The position numbers and the translations under genes were made by a program. Of a stretch of 64,000 bases of DNA, positions 9,486-17,753 are shown one piece after another (positions within the stretch are counted from its first letter, which is position 1; the number at the start of each line of letters is the position of its first letter). The DNA comes from a gamma proteobacterium NOR5-3 (GTDB lineage: Bacteria > Pseudomonadota > Gammaproteobacteria > Pseudomonadales > Halieaceae), in NCBI GenBank assembly GCA_000158155.1, contig DS999405.1, positions 1,601,738-1,665,737 on the forward strand, given 5' to 3'. The notes beneath the pieces are model-generated. The model did not search any database and was not told the origin of the DNA. It saw only the letters and a list, made by a program, of their open reading frames with translations.

Positions 9486-9845
9486 ATGCCTGAGGCTAGC
9501 TGCCATTGCGGCGCTATAAAAATCCATATCGAAGACATGCCCGATACTCTGGTCCAGTGTACCTGCTCTATTTGTAGGCGCTACGCGGCCTTATGGGCGT
9601 ACTGCGATACGCAGACAGCAACAGTCGATGCCGCGCCTGACAGGCTCGAATCCTACATCTGGGGTGACAAACAGATTGCGTTCCAGCACTGTTCTCACTG
9701 CGGATGTATGACTCACTATGACTCCCTGGGCACAGAGGAACCACGCCGCCGCGCGGTCAATGCCCGAATGTTGTTACCCCAGAGCATCCAGGATTTAAAA
9801 CTACGCACATTTGACGGTGCCGACTCCTGGAAATTTATTGACTAG
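9486..9845 (+). CDS. GFA / CENP-V domain zinc protein
   Basis: This is a 119-residue single-domain protein of the glutathione-dependent formaldehyde-activating (GFA) family, a zinc-binding beta fold. The metal cysteines are visible in CHCGAIK (residues 6 and 8), CTCSICRRY (25, 27, 30) and HCSHCGCMTHY. Few members have a proven activity; links to glutathione adducts are by family name. The GST gene begins 35 bases downstream on the same strand, so the pair may form a small detoxification operon. The start is supported by AGGAG about ten bases upstream. Confidence 0.85.
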   Translation: MPEASCHCGAIKIHIEDMPDTLVQCTCSICRRYAALWAYCDTQTATVDAAPDRLESYIWGDKQIAFQHCSHCGCMTHYDSLGTEEPRRRAVNARMLLPQSIQDLKLRTFDGADSWKFID

Positions 9846-9880
9846 TCAGCAGCGTGCATCCTTCTCAATACAGGATATCG

Positions 9881-10594
9881 ATGGAGAACCCAGTCCCTGT
9901 TCTCTACAGCTTTAGACGCTGCCCCTACGCCATGCGCGCCCGTATGGCTGTGGCCTATGCGGGCGTGAGCGTCGAATTACGCGAAGTGGTCCTCAAGGAC
10001 AAGCCGTCAGCCATGCTCGAAGCATCCTCAAAAGGCACTGTACCTGTGCTCATACTTCCGGATGGAACGGTCATCGATGAAAGCATTGATATTATGTTAT
10101 GGGCGTTGAAACATGCAGACTCGAATCGCTGGCTACCATGGGACAGTCAGGGCGACGTATCCGATGACATGCCCGATGACGTGCCCGAAGAGATACCCGA
10201 AGAAATAGCGCAACTCATTGCCGAAAACGACGGCAGCTTCAAGGCACTGCTGGATAAGTACAAATATGCGGACCGGCATCCAAAACATTCGGCACAGTGG
10301 TACCGGGATCAGGCCGATGTTTTTCTGCAAAATCTCGAAGCGCGATTGACCGACACCCCATGGCTTGGCGGGCCAAGATTGAGTTTCGCTGACGTCGCTA
10401 TTTTTCCATTTATCCGGCAATTCGCCATGGTCGATCGACCGTGGTTTGATCAGGCGCCCTATCCCCAGCTGCACCGCTGGCTGAACATTCTGCTCGAATC
10501 AACGCTCTTCACGTCCGTGATGTCGAAGTATCCCCAGTGGACGCCGGGGCAGGAACCTGTGCAGCTCCCGGACCGCAGATCAACGGTGCAGTAG
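9881..10594 (+). CDS. Glutathione S-transferase with acidic insertion
   Basis: This is a cytosolic GST: thioredoxin-like N-terminal domain (residues 1-80) and helical C-terminal domain. The active-site region reads YSFRRCPYAMRARMA, a CPY motif typical of omega/beta-like bacterial GSTs with a catalytic cysteine. The cis-proline and gamma-glutamyl contacts lie in GTVPVLILPDGTVIDES. Between the two domains is an unusual Asp/Glu/Pro-rich insertion (DDMPDDVPEEIPEE) coded by short imperfect repeats at 10151-10210. The ATG at 9881 has AGGA six bases upstream; the frame to 9854 is likely untranslated. It converges on the TonB receptor with 5 bases between stops. Confidence 0.88.
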   Translation: MENPVPVLYSFRRCPYAMRARMAVAYAGVSVELREVVLKDKPSAMLEASSKGTVPVLILPDGTVIDESIDIMLWALKHADSNRWLPWDSQGDVSDDMPDDVPEEIPEEIAQLIAENDGSFKALLDKYKYADRHPKHSAQWYRDQADVFLQNLEARLTDTPWLGGPRLSFADVAIFPFIRQFAMVDRPWFDQAPYPQLHRWLNILLESTLFTSVMSKYPQWTPGQEPVQLPDRRSTVQ

Positions 10595-10599
10595 TGCAC

Positions 10600-12573
10600 T
10601 CAGCTCTTGCGCCACTCCAGACGCAGGCCGAAGGTTCTACCGGGCTGCAAAGGCGCGACATCATCGGCGGTAGAGCGATAGTCCTCGTCAAGGATATTGC
10701 TGACAAAAAGCTCGGCATTCCAGTTACCTGCAACGCGCTGAGTGTATCTGGCATTCCATATCCAGGCAGAATCCAGAGGTTGCTCGTCGGCGCCAAACTC
10801 ATCCCGGGAAGGTCGGAAGCTCAGGTCGCTGTAGACGCCCTGCCGCTGCCCCTGCCAACTCATAAAGTATCTGAAACCCGGGGGATTAAGGTCCGCCAGG
10901 GTGTTGCCCTGATCATCCTCACCCTCCTGCCACTGGTAGCTCAATCGGTGGTTCACCGGACCCGTCTGCAAACCAAAATCCAGCTCGAGCCCCTGAATAC
11001 TCGCACCATCCAGATTCCGATAACTCACCAGCAGAGGGCTGATGGAATAGCGCTCGATATAGTTCTCAAGATCGCTGTAATAGAGCGATAGTGCGCCGCG
11101 CAGCGCCGACGAAGGCGGCTCAAAGGTAACGCCAATCTCAGCGCTTTGCCGCGTTTCGGCCTCTAAATCAGGGTTCCCCAGCACCTCTCCCCGGGGTGTT
11201 GTGCCATTGAAGTAGCGCTCACTCAATCCGGGGAACCGGTAGCCTGATGCCAGCTCGGCTCGCGTGGACCAACTATCTCCCAGGGTGTAGTCAATGGCCG
11301 CACTGGCGGACCATTGCCCGTCTGAATCGCTACGCTGGTCAGAGGATTGCTCTATCTGATCGTAACGCAACCCGCCGCTGACGCTAAGCCCTCCACCGAC
11401 CCACTGCTGATCGGCAAACACCGCCAGGGTATCCTCGTCGCCATCAACCAACTGCTGATTGAAGAGCAGCTGCCCATCGGAGCTAAACTCCTGTTCGTCG
11501 ATCGATACTCCTCGACGCCCTACCCATTCCACACCCAGGCTTCCCTCGCCACGAAGTAGTGCTGTAGAGGCCTGGAACAAGCCTCCCACCGTGTGGGCCT
11601 GATAACGCGTTACATTGCGACGTTCACCCAGCCGCACAACATCGGCATCCCAGTCCTGATAGTGGTGATATGCCCGCAAAAACCAGTCTCCCCGGGAGCG
11701 CAATTCAAACTGCCCCACGGAGTGTTTTTCCTTGGGATAACTGCTCGACCTTATCTCGGGGTACAAGGCGTTACTCTTGCCGATGTCCCGACCGAGACTG
11801 GGAATCCAGCTGTAATTCACGCTGAGCCCGCCCAGATCAGCATGGCCGGCCAATAACCCCGCGAACTGTTCAAACCCTGTGTTCAGGCTGTCGCCGGTGG
11901 GATCATCCGCATCGCTTGCCCGGCGTACACTCATCCCCGCCGAAAGACCGTCTGATCTACCCGACAGCGCCGTCAGCGAGAACTGCTCCCCGTTGTTGGC
12001 CGCCTCGGCTTTCACGGACAAGCCCTGGGCAGGCCGCGTGTCGAGCCCCACAACGCCCCCCATGGCACCGGATCCGTAGAGCGTAGAGGAAGCGGACTTT
12101 TCCACAGCGACCTGGGTGATGAGATCCGGCGGCACAAAAGATGCGGAATTACCCGCACGCCGGTCGGTAATGATAGGAACTCCATTGACTTCAGTGCGGA
12201 TACGCCAGCGACTAAACCCGCGGATACTGTAAGCCTGAAAAAGCCCTCCCTGGCCGTTGAGGCTGACCCCCGGAAGCTGCTCAATCCAGTCTCCCACGGT
12301 CCTGTTCAGAGACACCTGCTCGTCGAAGGCCAATAAGTCTGCAGTACTGACCCCCAAAGCAGCGCCCGTATCACGACGCCCAATGACTCGCACTTCTTCA
12401 AGTACTGCTGTTTGCGCCACAACCAGCGAGAACGGGCTGAAAATAAGCAGACAAGTCACCGACAGTAGGCCCGGCACAGGCGTACGCCACCACGCCGCAG
12501 CGCCAGCGAACAAAATTCGTAACGCGACGCAGAAGCACAGAAGCACTGCGATCGCGTAAAGTATTACGACCAT
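10600..12573 (-). CDS. TonB-dependent outer membrane receptor
   Basis: This is a 657-residue TonB-dependent receptor for uptake of an iron complex, cobalamin or another bulky ligand, powered by ExbBD-TonB. The TonB box region follows the signal (AVLEEVRVIGRR at about residue 56), then the plug domain (WIEQLPGVSLNGQGG, YSIRGFSRWRI, VEKSASSTLYGSGAMGGVV) and the beta barrel. The last strand ends in aromatic-rich GRTFGLRLEWRKS. Two hydrophobic stretches precede the plug (residues 1-25 and 33-52), so the true start may be internal, with the second stretch as the signal. No Fur-type box is obvious upstream. The ligand cannot be told; the neighbour across the promoter is a cation efflux protein. Confidence 0.9.
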   Translation of the reverse strand: MVVILYAIAVLLCFCVALRILFAGAAAWWRTPVPGLLSVTCLLIFSPFSLVVAQTAVLEEVRVIGRRDTGAALGVSTADLLAFDEQVSLNRTVGDWIEQLPGVSLNGQGGLFQAYSIRGFSRWRIRTEVNGVPIITDRRAGNSASFVPPDLITQVAVEKSASSTLYGSGAMGGVVGLDTRPAQGLSVKAEAANNGEQFSLTALSGRSDGLSAGMSVRRASDADDPTGDSLNTGFEQFAGLLAGHADLGGLSVNYSWIPSLGRDIGKSNALYPEIRSSSYPKEKHSVGQFELRSRGDWFLRAYHHYQDWDADVVRLGERRNVTRYQAHTVGGLFQASTALLRGEGSLGVEWVGRRGVSIDEQEFSSDGQLLFNQQLVDGDEDTLAVFADQQWVGGGLSVSGGLRYDQIEQSSDQRSDSDGQWSASAAIDYTLGDSWSTRAELASGYRFPGLSERYFNGTTPRGEVLGNPDLEAETRQSAEIGVTFEPPSSALRGALSLYYSDLENYIERYSISPLLVSYRNLDGASIQGLELDFGLQTGPVNHRLSYQWQEGEDDQGNTLADLNPPGFRYFMSWQGQRQGVYSDLSFRPSRDEFGADEQPLDSAWIWNARYTQRVAGNWNAELFVSNILDEDYRSTADDVAPLQPGRTFGLRLEWRKS

Positions 12574-12724
12574 GGTGATAAACTTGCGAATTAGTTAGAG
12601 GTTGCGACTGTACGCATTTGAGCCGCCGACTTAAACCCTCGCGCAGCTATTGGCCAACAATGCCTGCATGCGTATCTACCACCGTAGCGACCCGAAAAGC
12701 TGTGTACGCAATACTGGGCAACCG

Positions 12725-13666
12725 ATGACTGGCAGTGACAACGATACAAATAGCGATGGTAAGCCGACCGAAGAGCTGACAGCGCGGCTGCTTAAGCTGG
12801 CAACGCTTGCCTCGGTCGCTGCGGCGGGCCTGCTGATTTCAGTCAAGGCTTTTGCCTACATCAATACAGGCGCTGTAAGCATTCTTGCATCTTTGCTTGA
12901 CTCGGTGATGGACGCCGGTGCCTCACTGCTGAACCTCATCGCGGTCCGCTACGCACTCACACCTGCGGACCAGAACCATCGCTTTGGCCACGGCAAGGCC
13001 GAATCGCTCGCCGCCCTGTTTCAGGCCGGTTTTATTCTCGCTTCCAGCGCATTCCTTATCCACGAAGCCGTCCATCGATTACTCACCCCCGTCCCGGTTA
13101 CCGAGGTGCGATCGGGCGTCATCGTGATGCTGCTAGCCATGACTGTGACCATGGCATTAGTCACTTTTCAACGGTACGTTGTGCGTCGTACGGATTCCAT
13201 GGCGATTCATGCCGATTCCGTTCACTATCGTGCCGACCTGCTCAGCAATGGCGCAACGCTACTGGCCCTGGTGCTCGCTGGACAGGGCCTAAGCAAAGCC
13301 GACCCTGTTTTCGCCCTATTGATTGCCGGCTATTTACTGGTGTCAACGCGTGAAATACTTCGCCAGGCGCTGAATGAGTTACTGGACCGGGAGCTGCCTC
13401 AGTCACAGCGACAAGCGATTACCGACATTGCTCTGGCTCATCCGGCGGTAACAGGCATGCACGATTTGCGCACACGGCGATCGGGGCGCACACCGATTAT
13501 CCAGCTCCATCTTGAAATGGACGCCGATCTTTCTTTACGTCAAGCTCACCGCATTGCGGACGAGGTTGAATCGGCCATTTCCAAAGAATTTGACGGCGCT
13601 GATATCGTGGTACATCAGGACCCTGCCGGCGTTGTAGAAACACAGCGTTGGCAAAGCGAAGAATGA
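12725..13666 (+). CDS. fieF: Cation diffusion facilitator (FieF-like)
   Basis: This is an inner-membrane proton-coupled efflux transporter of the CDF family, exporting divalent metal such as zinc or ferrous iron. The first transmembrane metal site reads SLLDSVMDAGAS and the second HADSVHYRADLLSN, matching the D-x3-D and H-x3-D pairs of FieF/YiiP. The cytoplasmic C-terminal domain (GMHDLRTRRSGRTPIIQLHLEMD, HRIADEVE) is the dimeric metal-sensing fold. The protein has 313 residues from the ATG at 12725. The frame is open to 12650, with another ATG at 12668 before a clear domain begins, so the start is uncertain. It is divergent from the TonB receptor. Confidence 0.9.
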   Translation: MTGSDNDTNSDGKPTEELTARLLKLATLASVAAAGLLISVKAFAYINTGAVSILASLLDSVMDAGASLLNLIAVRYALTPADQNHRFGHGKAESLAALFQAGFILASSAFLIHEAVHRLLTPVPVTEVRSGVIVMLLAMTVTMALVTFQRYVVRRTDSMAIHADSVHYRADLLSNGATLLALVLAGQGLSKADPVFALLIAGYLLVSTREILRQALNELLDRELPQSQRQAITDIALAHPAVTGMHDLRTRRSGRTPIIQLHLEMDADLSLRQAHRIADEVESAISKEFDGADIVVHQDPAGVVETQRWQSEE

Positions 13667-13720
13667 TCGGACTTTCCCGAACATCCTCTAAAACTTAACG
13701 ACAGTCGGAACTCACACGCT

Positions 13721-14764
13721 ATGCAATACAGAAAGCTTGGCAGCACCAATATCGATATCAGCCTGATCTGCCTGGGAACCATGACCTTTGGCGAGCAAAA
13801 CAGCTATGAAGAAGCCGCAGAGCAAATGGACTACGCCGTAGACCAGGGCGTGAACTTCATTGATGCTGCGGAGATGTATCCGGTCCCACCGCGTGCCGAA
13901 ACCCAGGGCGAGACGGAGCGTATTATCGGGAGATGGCTAAAGAACCGGGGCAAACGCGATGACATCGTATTGGCGACAAAAGTCGCCGGGCGCAGTTTAC
14001 CCGGAGGCGACTTTGACCATTTGCGCGGTGGGCCCAGGCTTTCCAAAGAGCAGATTCATGCGGCGATCGACGCGTCATTGGAGCGTTTGCAGACCGACTA
14101 CGTAGACCTGTACCAGGTGCATTGGCCGGAGCGAATCACAAACTTTTTTGGCCAGCTAGGCTACCGGCATCGGGACGATGATGGCATAGCCATTGAGGAA
14201 ACACTCTCGGCACTGGGTGAACTCGTCAAAGCCGGCAAAGTGCGCGCCATAGGTATTTCCAACGAAACACCCTGGGGCCTCATGGAGTATTTGCGCCTTG
14301 CCCGGGAGCAGGATCTGCCTCGCGTGCAATCCATTCAAAACCCCTACAGCCTGCTCAATCGCAGCTTTGAACTGGGTCTTGCAGAAATGGCGATACGTGA
14401 ACAGGCAGGGCTTCTGGCCTACTCGCCCCTGGCCTTTGGCATGCTCAGCGGGAAGTATCAGGGTGGCGCGCGTCCTGCCGGTGCCAGACTCACCCTCTTC
14501 GAACGTTTCAGTCGTTATAGCAACCCGCAATCCGAAGCAGCCAGCGATGCCTACGTGGCGCTTGCTAAAGACGCGGGCCTGGATCCCGCGCAAATGTCCC
14601 TGGCCTTCGTCAACAGCAGACAGTTCACCAGCAGTAACATCATCGGTGCGACCACCATGGAGCAGCTGCGCACGAATATTGCGAGTGTCGGCGTGACTCT
14701 GAGCAAGGAACTGCTGGGGAAAATCGAAGAAATCCACCAACAGTACCGAATCCCGGCACCTTAA
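13721..14764 (+). CDS. tas: NADP-dependent aldo/keto reductase, Tas-like
   Basis: This is a 347-residue TIM-barrel oxidoreductase, nearly the same length as E. coli Tas (346). The N-terminus MQYRKLGSTNIDISLICLGT is typical. The catalytic tetrad can be placed: Asp and Tyr in NFIDAAEMYPVPP, Lys in DIVLATKVAG, and His in YQVHWPER. The C-terminal NADPH-binding segment is SSNIIGATTMEQLRTNI. Substrates are unknown; E. coli Tas was found as a suppressor of tyrosine auxotrophy. It lies 54 bases downstream of the CDF gene on the same strand. Confidence 0.9.
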   Translation: MQYRKLGSTNIDISLICLGTMTFGEQNSYEEAAEQMDYAVDQGVNFIDAAEMYPVPPRAETQGETERIIGRWLKNRGKRDDIVLATKVAGRSLPGGDFDHLRGGPRLSKEQIHAAIDASLERLQTDYVDLYQVHWPERITNFFGQLGYRHRDDDGIAIEETLSALGELVKAGKVRAIGISNETPWGLMEYLRLAREQDLPRVQSIQNPYSLLNRSFELGLAEMAIREQAGLLAYSPLAFGMLSGKYQGGARPAGARLTLFERFSRYSNPQSEAASDAYVALAKDAGLDPAQMSLAFVNSRQFTSSNIIGATTMEQLRTNIASVGVTLSKELLGKIEEIHQQYRIPAP

Positions 14765-14861
14765 ACATAAGCCTATATCGTTGCGCGACGGGACGCTTTA
14801 ATTTAGCGTAACGTTCTAGCTCACACCCTGAAATCGTCGCCATAACAACGGAGAAATGAGT

Positions 14862-15278
14862 ATGGCAAAGTCTTTTGGCCTCGACAGCTTTCTGGTGCGG
14901 TGGTTAGCTGCGGTCGTTTTGGTGTTTGGCACCTACAACCCCACCACATTCTCCTACGTGGGCTGGTTGATGTCTGAAAACTTCAGTTTTGGCCCCCTAC
15001 CGGCATTGGTAGGTGTTGCCTTACTCATCGCCTGGCTGGTCTACCTTCGCGCTACCTTCAACTCTCTGGGCTGGCTGGGCATCGCCCTGGGGGCGGCGCT
15101 CTTCGGGTGCATGATCTGGTTATTCATTGATCTGGGACTGCTTAGCACCGAGGCCACAGGAGCCCTCACCTGGCTCGCGCTACTGCTGGTATCTCTGCTA
15201 CTGGCGGCAGGCATGTCCTGGTCCCACATCAGGCGCCGGCTCAGTGGTCAGCTGGATGTGGATGACGTGGAAGACTAA
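14862..15278 (+). CDS. Four-helix membrane protein, DUF6524-like
   Basis: This is a small integral membrane protein of 138 residues with four hydrophobic helices (about residues 10-28, 42-60, 68-90 and 98-118). It ends in a basic then acidic tail (IRRRLSGQLDVDDVED). The segment FGTYNPTTFSYVGWL is recognisable from a conserved proteobacterial family of unknown function, which I assign to DUF6524 from memory. GGAG sits eight bases before the ATG at 14862; an ATG at 14856 is too close to it. No partner is evident. It converges on the frameshifted secreted protein, with that gene's terminator between them. Confidence 0.7.
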   Translation: MAKSFGLDSFLVRWLAAVVLVFGTYNPTTFSYVGWLMSENFSFGPLPALVGVALLIAWLVYLRATFNSLGWLGIALGAALFGCMIWLFIDLGLLSTEATGALTWLALLLVSLLLAAGMSWSHIRRRLSGQLDVDDVED

Positions 15279-15298
15279 AACCGATCGGGCAAAAAAAA

Positions 15299-15319
15299 CC
15301 CGGGACACGAGGTCCCGGG
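15299..15319 (-). terminator. Rho-independent terminator of the gene ending at 15366
   Basis: A perfect 8-bp GC stem (CCCGGGAC / GTCCCGGG) with a 5-base loop is followed, on the minus strand, by eight consecutive T. It sits 47 bases past the stop of the minus-strand secreted protein gene. The plus strand has no T-run, so it works in one direction. Confidence 0.85.
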
Positions 15320-15365
15320 ACAATGCGGTCGCTATCCATAGCGTCCGCGGGGTCAAATAAACAAC

Positions 15366-15691
15366 CTACTTGGCGTAGCTGACTTTCTGCTCGCCGGTGG
15401 GAGTTGTCAGCGCAACACCGTCACCGGTTGCCAGGCTGCTGGTTCCATCGTTAGCGACGGAGCAGACGACGACCGTGTTTTCGCCGTCCTTGGGGTTAAC
15501 CATCAGTCGCAGGTGTGTTTCGCCAGAGCTGCGCTTGATGCTACGCAGTCGCGTGCGGGTGCTGTCGCCGTAGTAGGACTCAATGTCCGCCTTGCACTGA
15601 GCCAGGTTTTCACGATCTGCCTTGCCAGCAAAAGCCGATACAGCGCCGTGGCCAGAATAATTCCGATACTTGAAACAATGATTTTCTTCAT
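15366..15691 (-). pseudogene. Small secreted protein, broken by a 1-base frameshift in the signal peptide
   Basis: An ATG at 15691 with GGGAGA upstream begins MKKIIVSSIGIILATA, a clear signal peptide, but this frame soon leaves plausible sequence and ends at 15503. The next frame continues the signal naturally as GAVSAFAGKADRENLAQ and runs to a stop at 15366. Adding one G to the GG pair near 15646-15647 joins them into a protein of about 108 residues with a typical AFA cleavage site. The mature part (QCKADIESYYGD, RLRSIKRSSGETHLRLMVNP) has two cysteines and no family I recognise. The intact promoter-side start and strong terminator suggest a recent lesion or a sequencing error. Confidence 0.7.
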
Positions 15692-15762
15692 GGAGCGTCT
15701 CCCGGTGGTTGATGGGAAACACTATAGCCACTCCGAATATGAAGCGTGATAGCCGAAATTGA

Positions 15763-16683
15763 CTAGGGCTGCTGCGCTTTTGCAACACCCTGTTCAGGAT
15801 CGCAACAGCTGTCAAAGTAGGGCCGCAACTGCGACAACTCCTCTGCCAGGATCTCACGAAGAATACGCATGCGCGCGGACAGGCGCAGATCCTTGTGCGT
15901 CAGAACCCACAAATCAAGATAATGATGTACATCCTCGCCGGGCACTCTGACCACTTCCGGGTGGTCACGAAACATGGCACAGGCAGCAAACATAATGCCC
16001 ATTTTGGCACGCACAGCCTCCACCTGCAGGGTGATGGCCGACACCGCATGGCGCACGGGCAACTGTCCGTTTTTGCAGACATTTTTCCAGGAGTCGTCGT
16101 AGTTGTTCCCATGCAGGCCAATCCAGGAGAGGTGACTCACATCTTCAGGATTGTCGGGGTTGAGAAGATCACGATGCACATAGGCCGAAGCAGTCATGCC
16201 GGAGATTTTCCGGCCAATCAGATTGTCCGGAGGCGAGGTTCCTGTGCGAAACACGCGAATCGCTATATCCGCCTCCCGGCGCCCCAAATCCAGAGCGTCC
16301 GCGCTACTGATAATCTCTAAATCGATGCCCGGATACTCCATTGCAAACTCCGCCAGGCGCGGCATCAGGACATTAAAGCCACTGGCCGGCGGAAGCGTTA
16401 GCCGGATCCTGCCCTGTAAATCCTGGTCCGTGCCGGTGACCTGACGCTCCGCCGCTAACATGAGTTCCTCCACATGCTCGGCGGTGGGCAGCAGGTTCTC
16501 CGCCGCCTGGGTCATGCGGTAACCTTCCGGCGTACGATCGAACAAACGCGAACCGAGACTGCGCTCAAAATCATCCAGACGCCGGGTCACCGTGGAGTTA
16601 CTGATACCCAGAAGTTGCGCAGCACCGCGCGCCGAACGCTTCCTCGACAGCGCCAGGAGAATCTTTAGATCATCCCAATCCAT
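15763..16683 (-). CDS. LysR-family transcriptional regulator
   Basis: This is a 306-residue LysR-type regulator: winged helix-turn-helix at residues 1-60 (WDDLKILLALSRKRSARGAAQLLGISNSTVTRRLDDFE by position) and a periplasmic-binding-like effector domain from about 90 to 290. The N-terminal Trp-Asp-Asp start is common in the subgroup that regulates nearby oxidoreductases, but no divergent target gene is adjacent. The gene upstream is the DHH phosphoesterase, only 5 bases away on the same strand, so the two are probably co-transcribed. The effector is unknown. Confidence 0.92.
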   Translation of the reverse strand: MDWDDLKILLALSRKRSARGAAQLLGISNSTVTRRLDDFERSLGSRLFDRTPEGYRMTQAAENLLPTAEHVEELMLAAERQVTGTDQDLQGRIRLTLPPASGFNVLMPRLAEFAMEYPGIDLEIISSADALDLGRREADIAIRVFRTGTSPPDNLIGRKISGMTASAYVHRDLLNPDNPEDVSHLSWIGLHGNNYDDSWKNVCKNGQLPVRHAVSAITLQVEAVRAKMGIMFAACAMFRDHPEVVRVPGEDVHHYLDLWVLTHKDLRLSARMRILREILAEELSQLRPYFDSCCDPEQGVAKAQQP

Positions 16684-16688
16684 AGTCG

Positions 16689-17663
16689 TCAGGGATAGAT
16701 CGCTGAGAAAGCGTCAATAAAGGTACTGAGCTGATCACCGGGTAACTCGTTAATCCCGGCTGCTGCGGCGCGGCCACCGCCGGTTTCAAACTGTCGACAC
16801 AAGGTATCGGCGTCGCGCTTATCACTCAGTGGCGCTCGAACACTCACGAGATAGCCCCCGTTCGATTTTTGAGTCAGCACCGCATGGGCGCGCCCCGGCG
16901 TAGCATTGGCCAGCGCGTTGCCATAAACACCGCTCACGCGACGTGCCCAGGGAGCGTCTGGCAGCACAAACAGCGCCGCTGTGTCACTCTCCCACTCCGG
17001 CAACAGGTCCGCCGCGCTGCCCATATCGCCTTCATAGCCCTGCTCGAGCTTCTCGAAACTCGACACCGCGTCGGTGACAAACACCCGGGGCTCGCTGTAG
17101 CTGCGCATCAATTGATACAGCTCCGCAGGATGAAAATGCAGATCGCCAAGCGCTGCGCCGTAACCGTTGTAGTTCAGGTAAGTCCCCAGACGCTTGTACA
17201 GATCCACGGTATCGCTATCGAGGCCCAGGGTTCGCGCGACAGCTCTCGCGCTCTCATCAAGGTTATCTCCAAATGCACCCACCACGGCCCAATGCGCGTA
17301 GGCACCGCGTAGATGACCATTGACAAGCAAACTGGTGCAAACATCCGGTGCAGTGTTAATCAGCGTCTCAAGGTTAGGATGCTCTGGTATTTCCCCGGCA
17401 AAATGGTGATCACAGTAAAAAATGTGCGCTCCCGCTTTTAACAAAGCCTCCAGAGGCTGGCGGTTCTTATCCAGGGACACATCCAACACCGTTATGCGCC
17501 CTGCGCCCTCAGAATCAATCCTGTCCAGGAGTTGGATATCGCGCTTTACGCCCGTTACGAGCTCCGCATCCAGGGGTACTGCCTGACGCAATTGCAACAG
17601 TGCGCAGATGCCGTCGGCATCGCCGTTAAACACATCAAAGTTTTTCATGGGTTCAGTATGCAT
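16689..17663 (-). CDS. DHH-family phosphoesterase, orphan type
   Basis: This is a cytoplasmic metal-dependent phosphoesterase of about 320 residues with DHH and DHHA1-like regions. The metal motifs are visible: FNGDADGICALLQL near residue 13, VLDVSLDKN, the DHH itself in FYCDHHFAGE, and GAFGDNLDE. The C-terminal glycine motif, usually GGGH, reads GGGRAAAAG, so its histidine is arginine. It is not RecJ (too short) and lacks the usual NrnA layout. Proteins of this kind are sometimes labelled acetyltransferase in databases without a basis I can see. Starts at 17663 or 17648 are both possible, neither with a ribosome site. It shares a transcript direction with LysR and the polysaccharide genes. 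Confidence 0.72.
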   Translation of the reverse strand: MHTEPMKNFDVFNGDADGICALLQLRQAVPLDAELVTGVKRDIQLLDRIDSEGAGRITVLDVSLDKNRQPLEALLKAGAHIFYCDHHFAGEIPEHPNLETLINTAPDVCTSLLVNGHLRGAYAHWAVVGAFGDNLDESARAVARTLGLDSDTVDLYKRLGTYLNYNGYGAALGDLHFHPAELYQLMRSYSEPRVFVTDAVSSFEKLEQGYEGDMGSAADLLPEWESDTAALFVLPDAPWARRVSGVYGNALANATPGRAHAVLTQKSNGGYLVSVRAPLSDKRDADTLCRQFETGGGRAAAAGINELPGDQLSTFIDAFSAIYP

Positions 17664-17691
17664 AGAGTTGTGCGAGGCGTCGAGACAGACA

Positions 17692-17710
17692 CCTCAAACC
17701 GTGTTTGAGG
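17692..17710. other. Perfect 8-bp stem-loop between wbpM-like and DHH genes
   Basis: CCTCAAAC, a three-base loop and GTTTGAGG form a perfect hairpin between the stop of the WbpM-like gene (17754) and the start of the DHH gene (17663). There is no T-run after it in either direction, so it is a weak terminator candidate or an RNA processing or stability site. Confidence 0.45.
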
Positions 17711-17753
17711 CGTGCTTATGGGTTAAAGCGACAACAATCCCGGCAAACGGGTG

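Noticed and set aside
15693-15857. Upstream extension of the frame that encodes the mature part of the frameshifted secreted protein
   Set aside because: It overlaps the LysR gene, lacks a ribosome site, and the signal peptide is clearly in the other frame.
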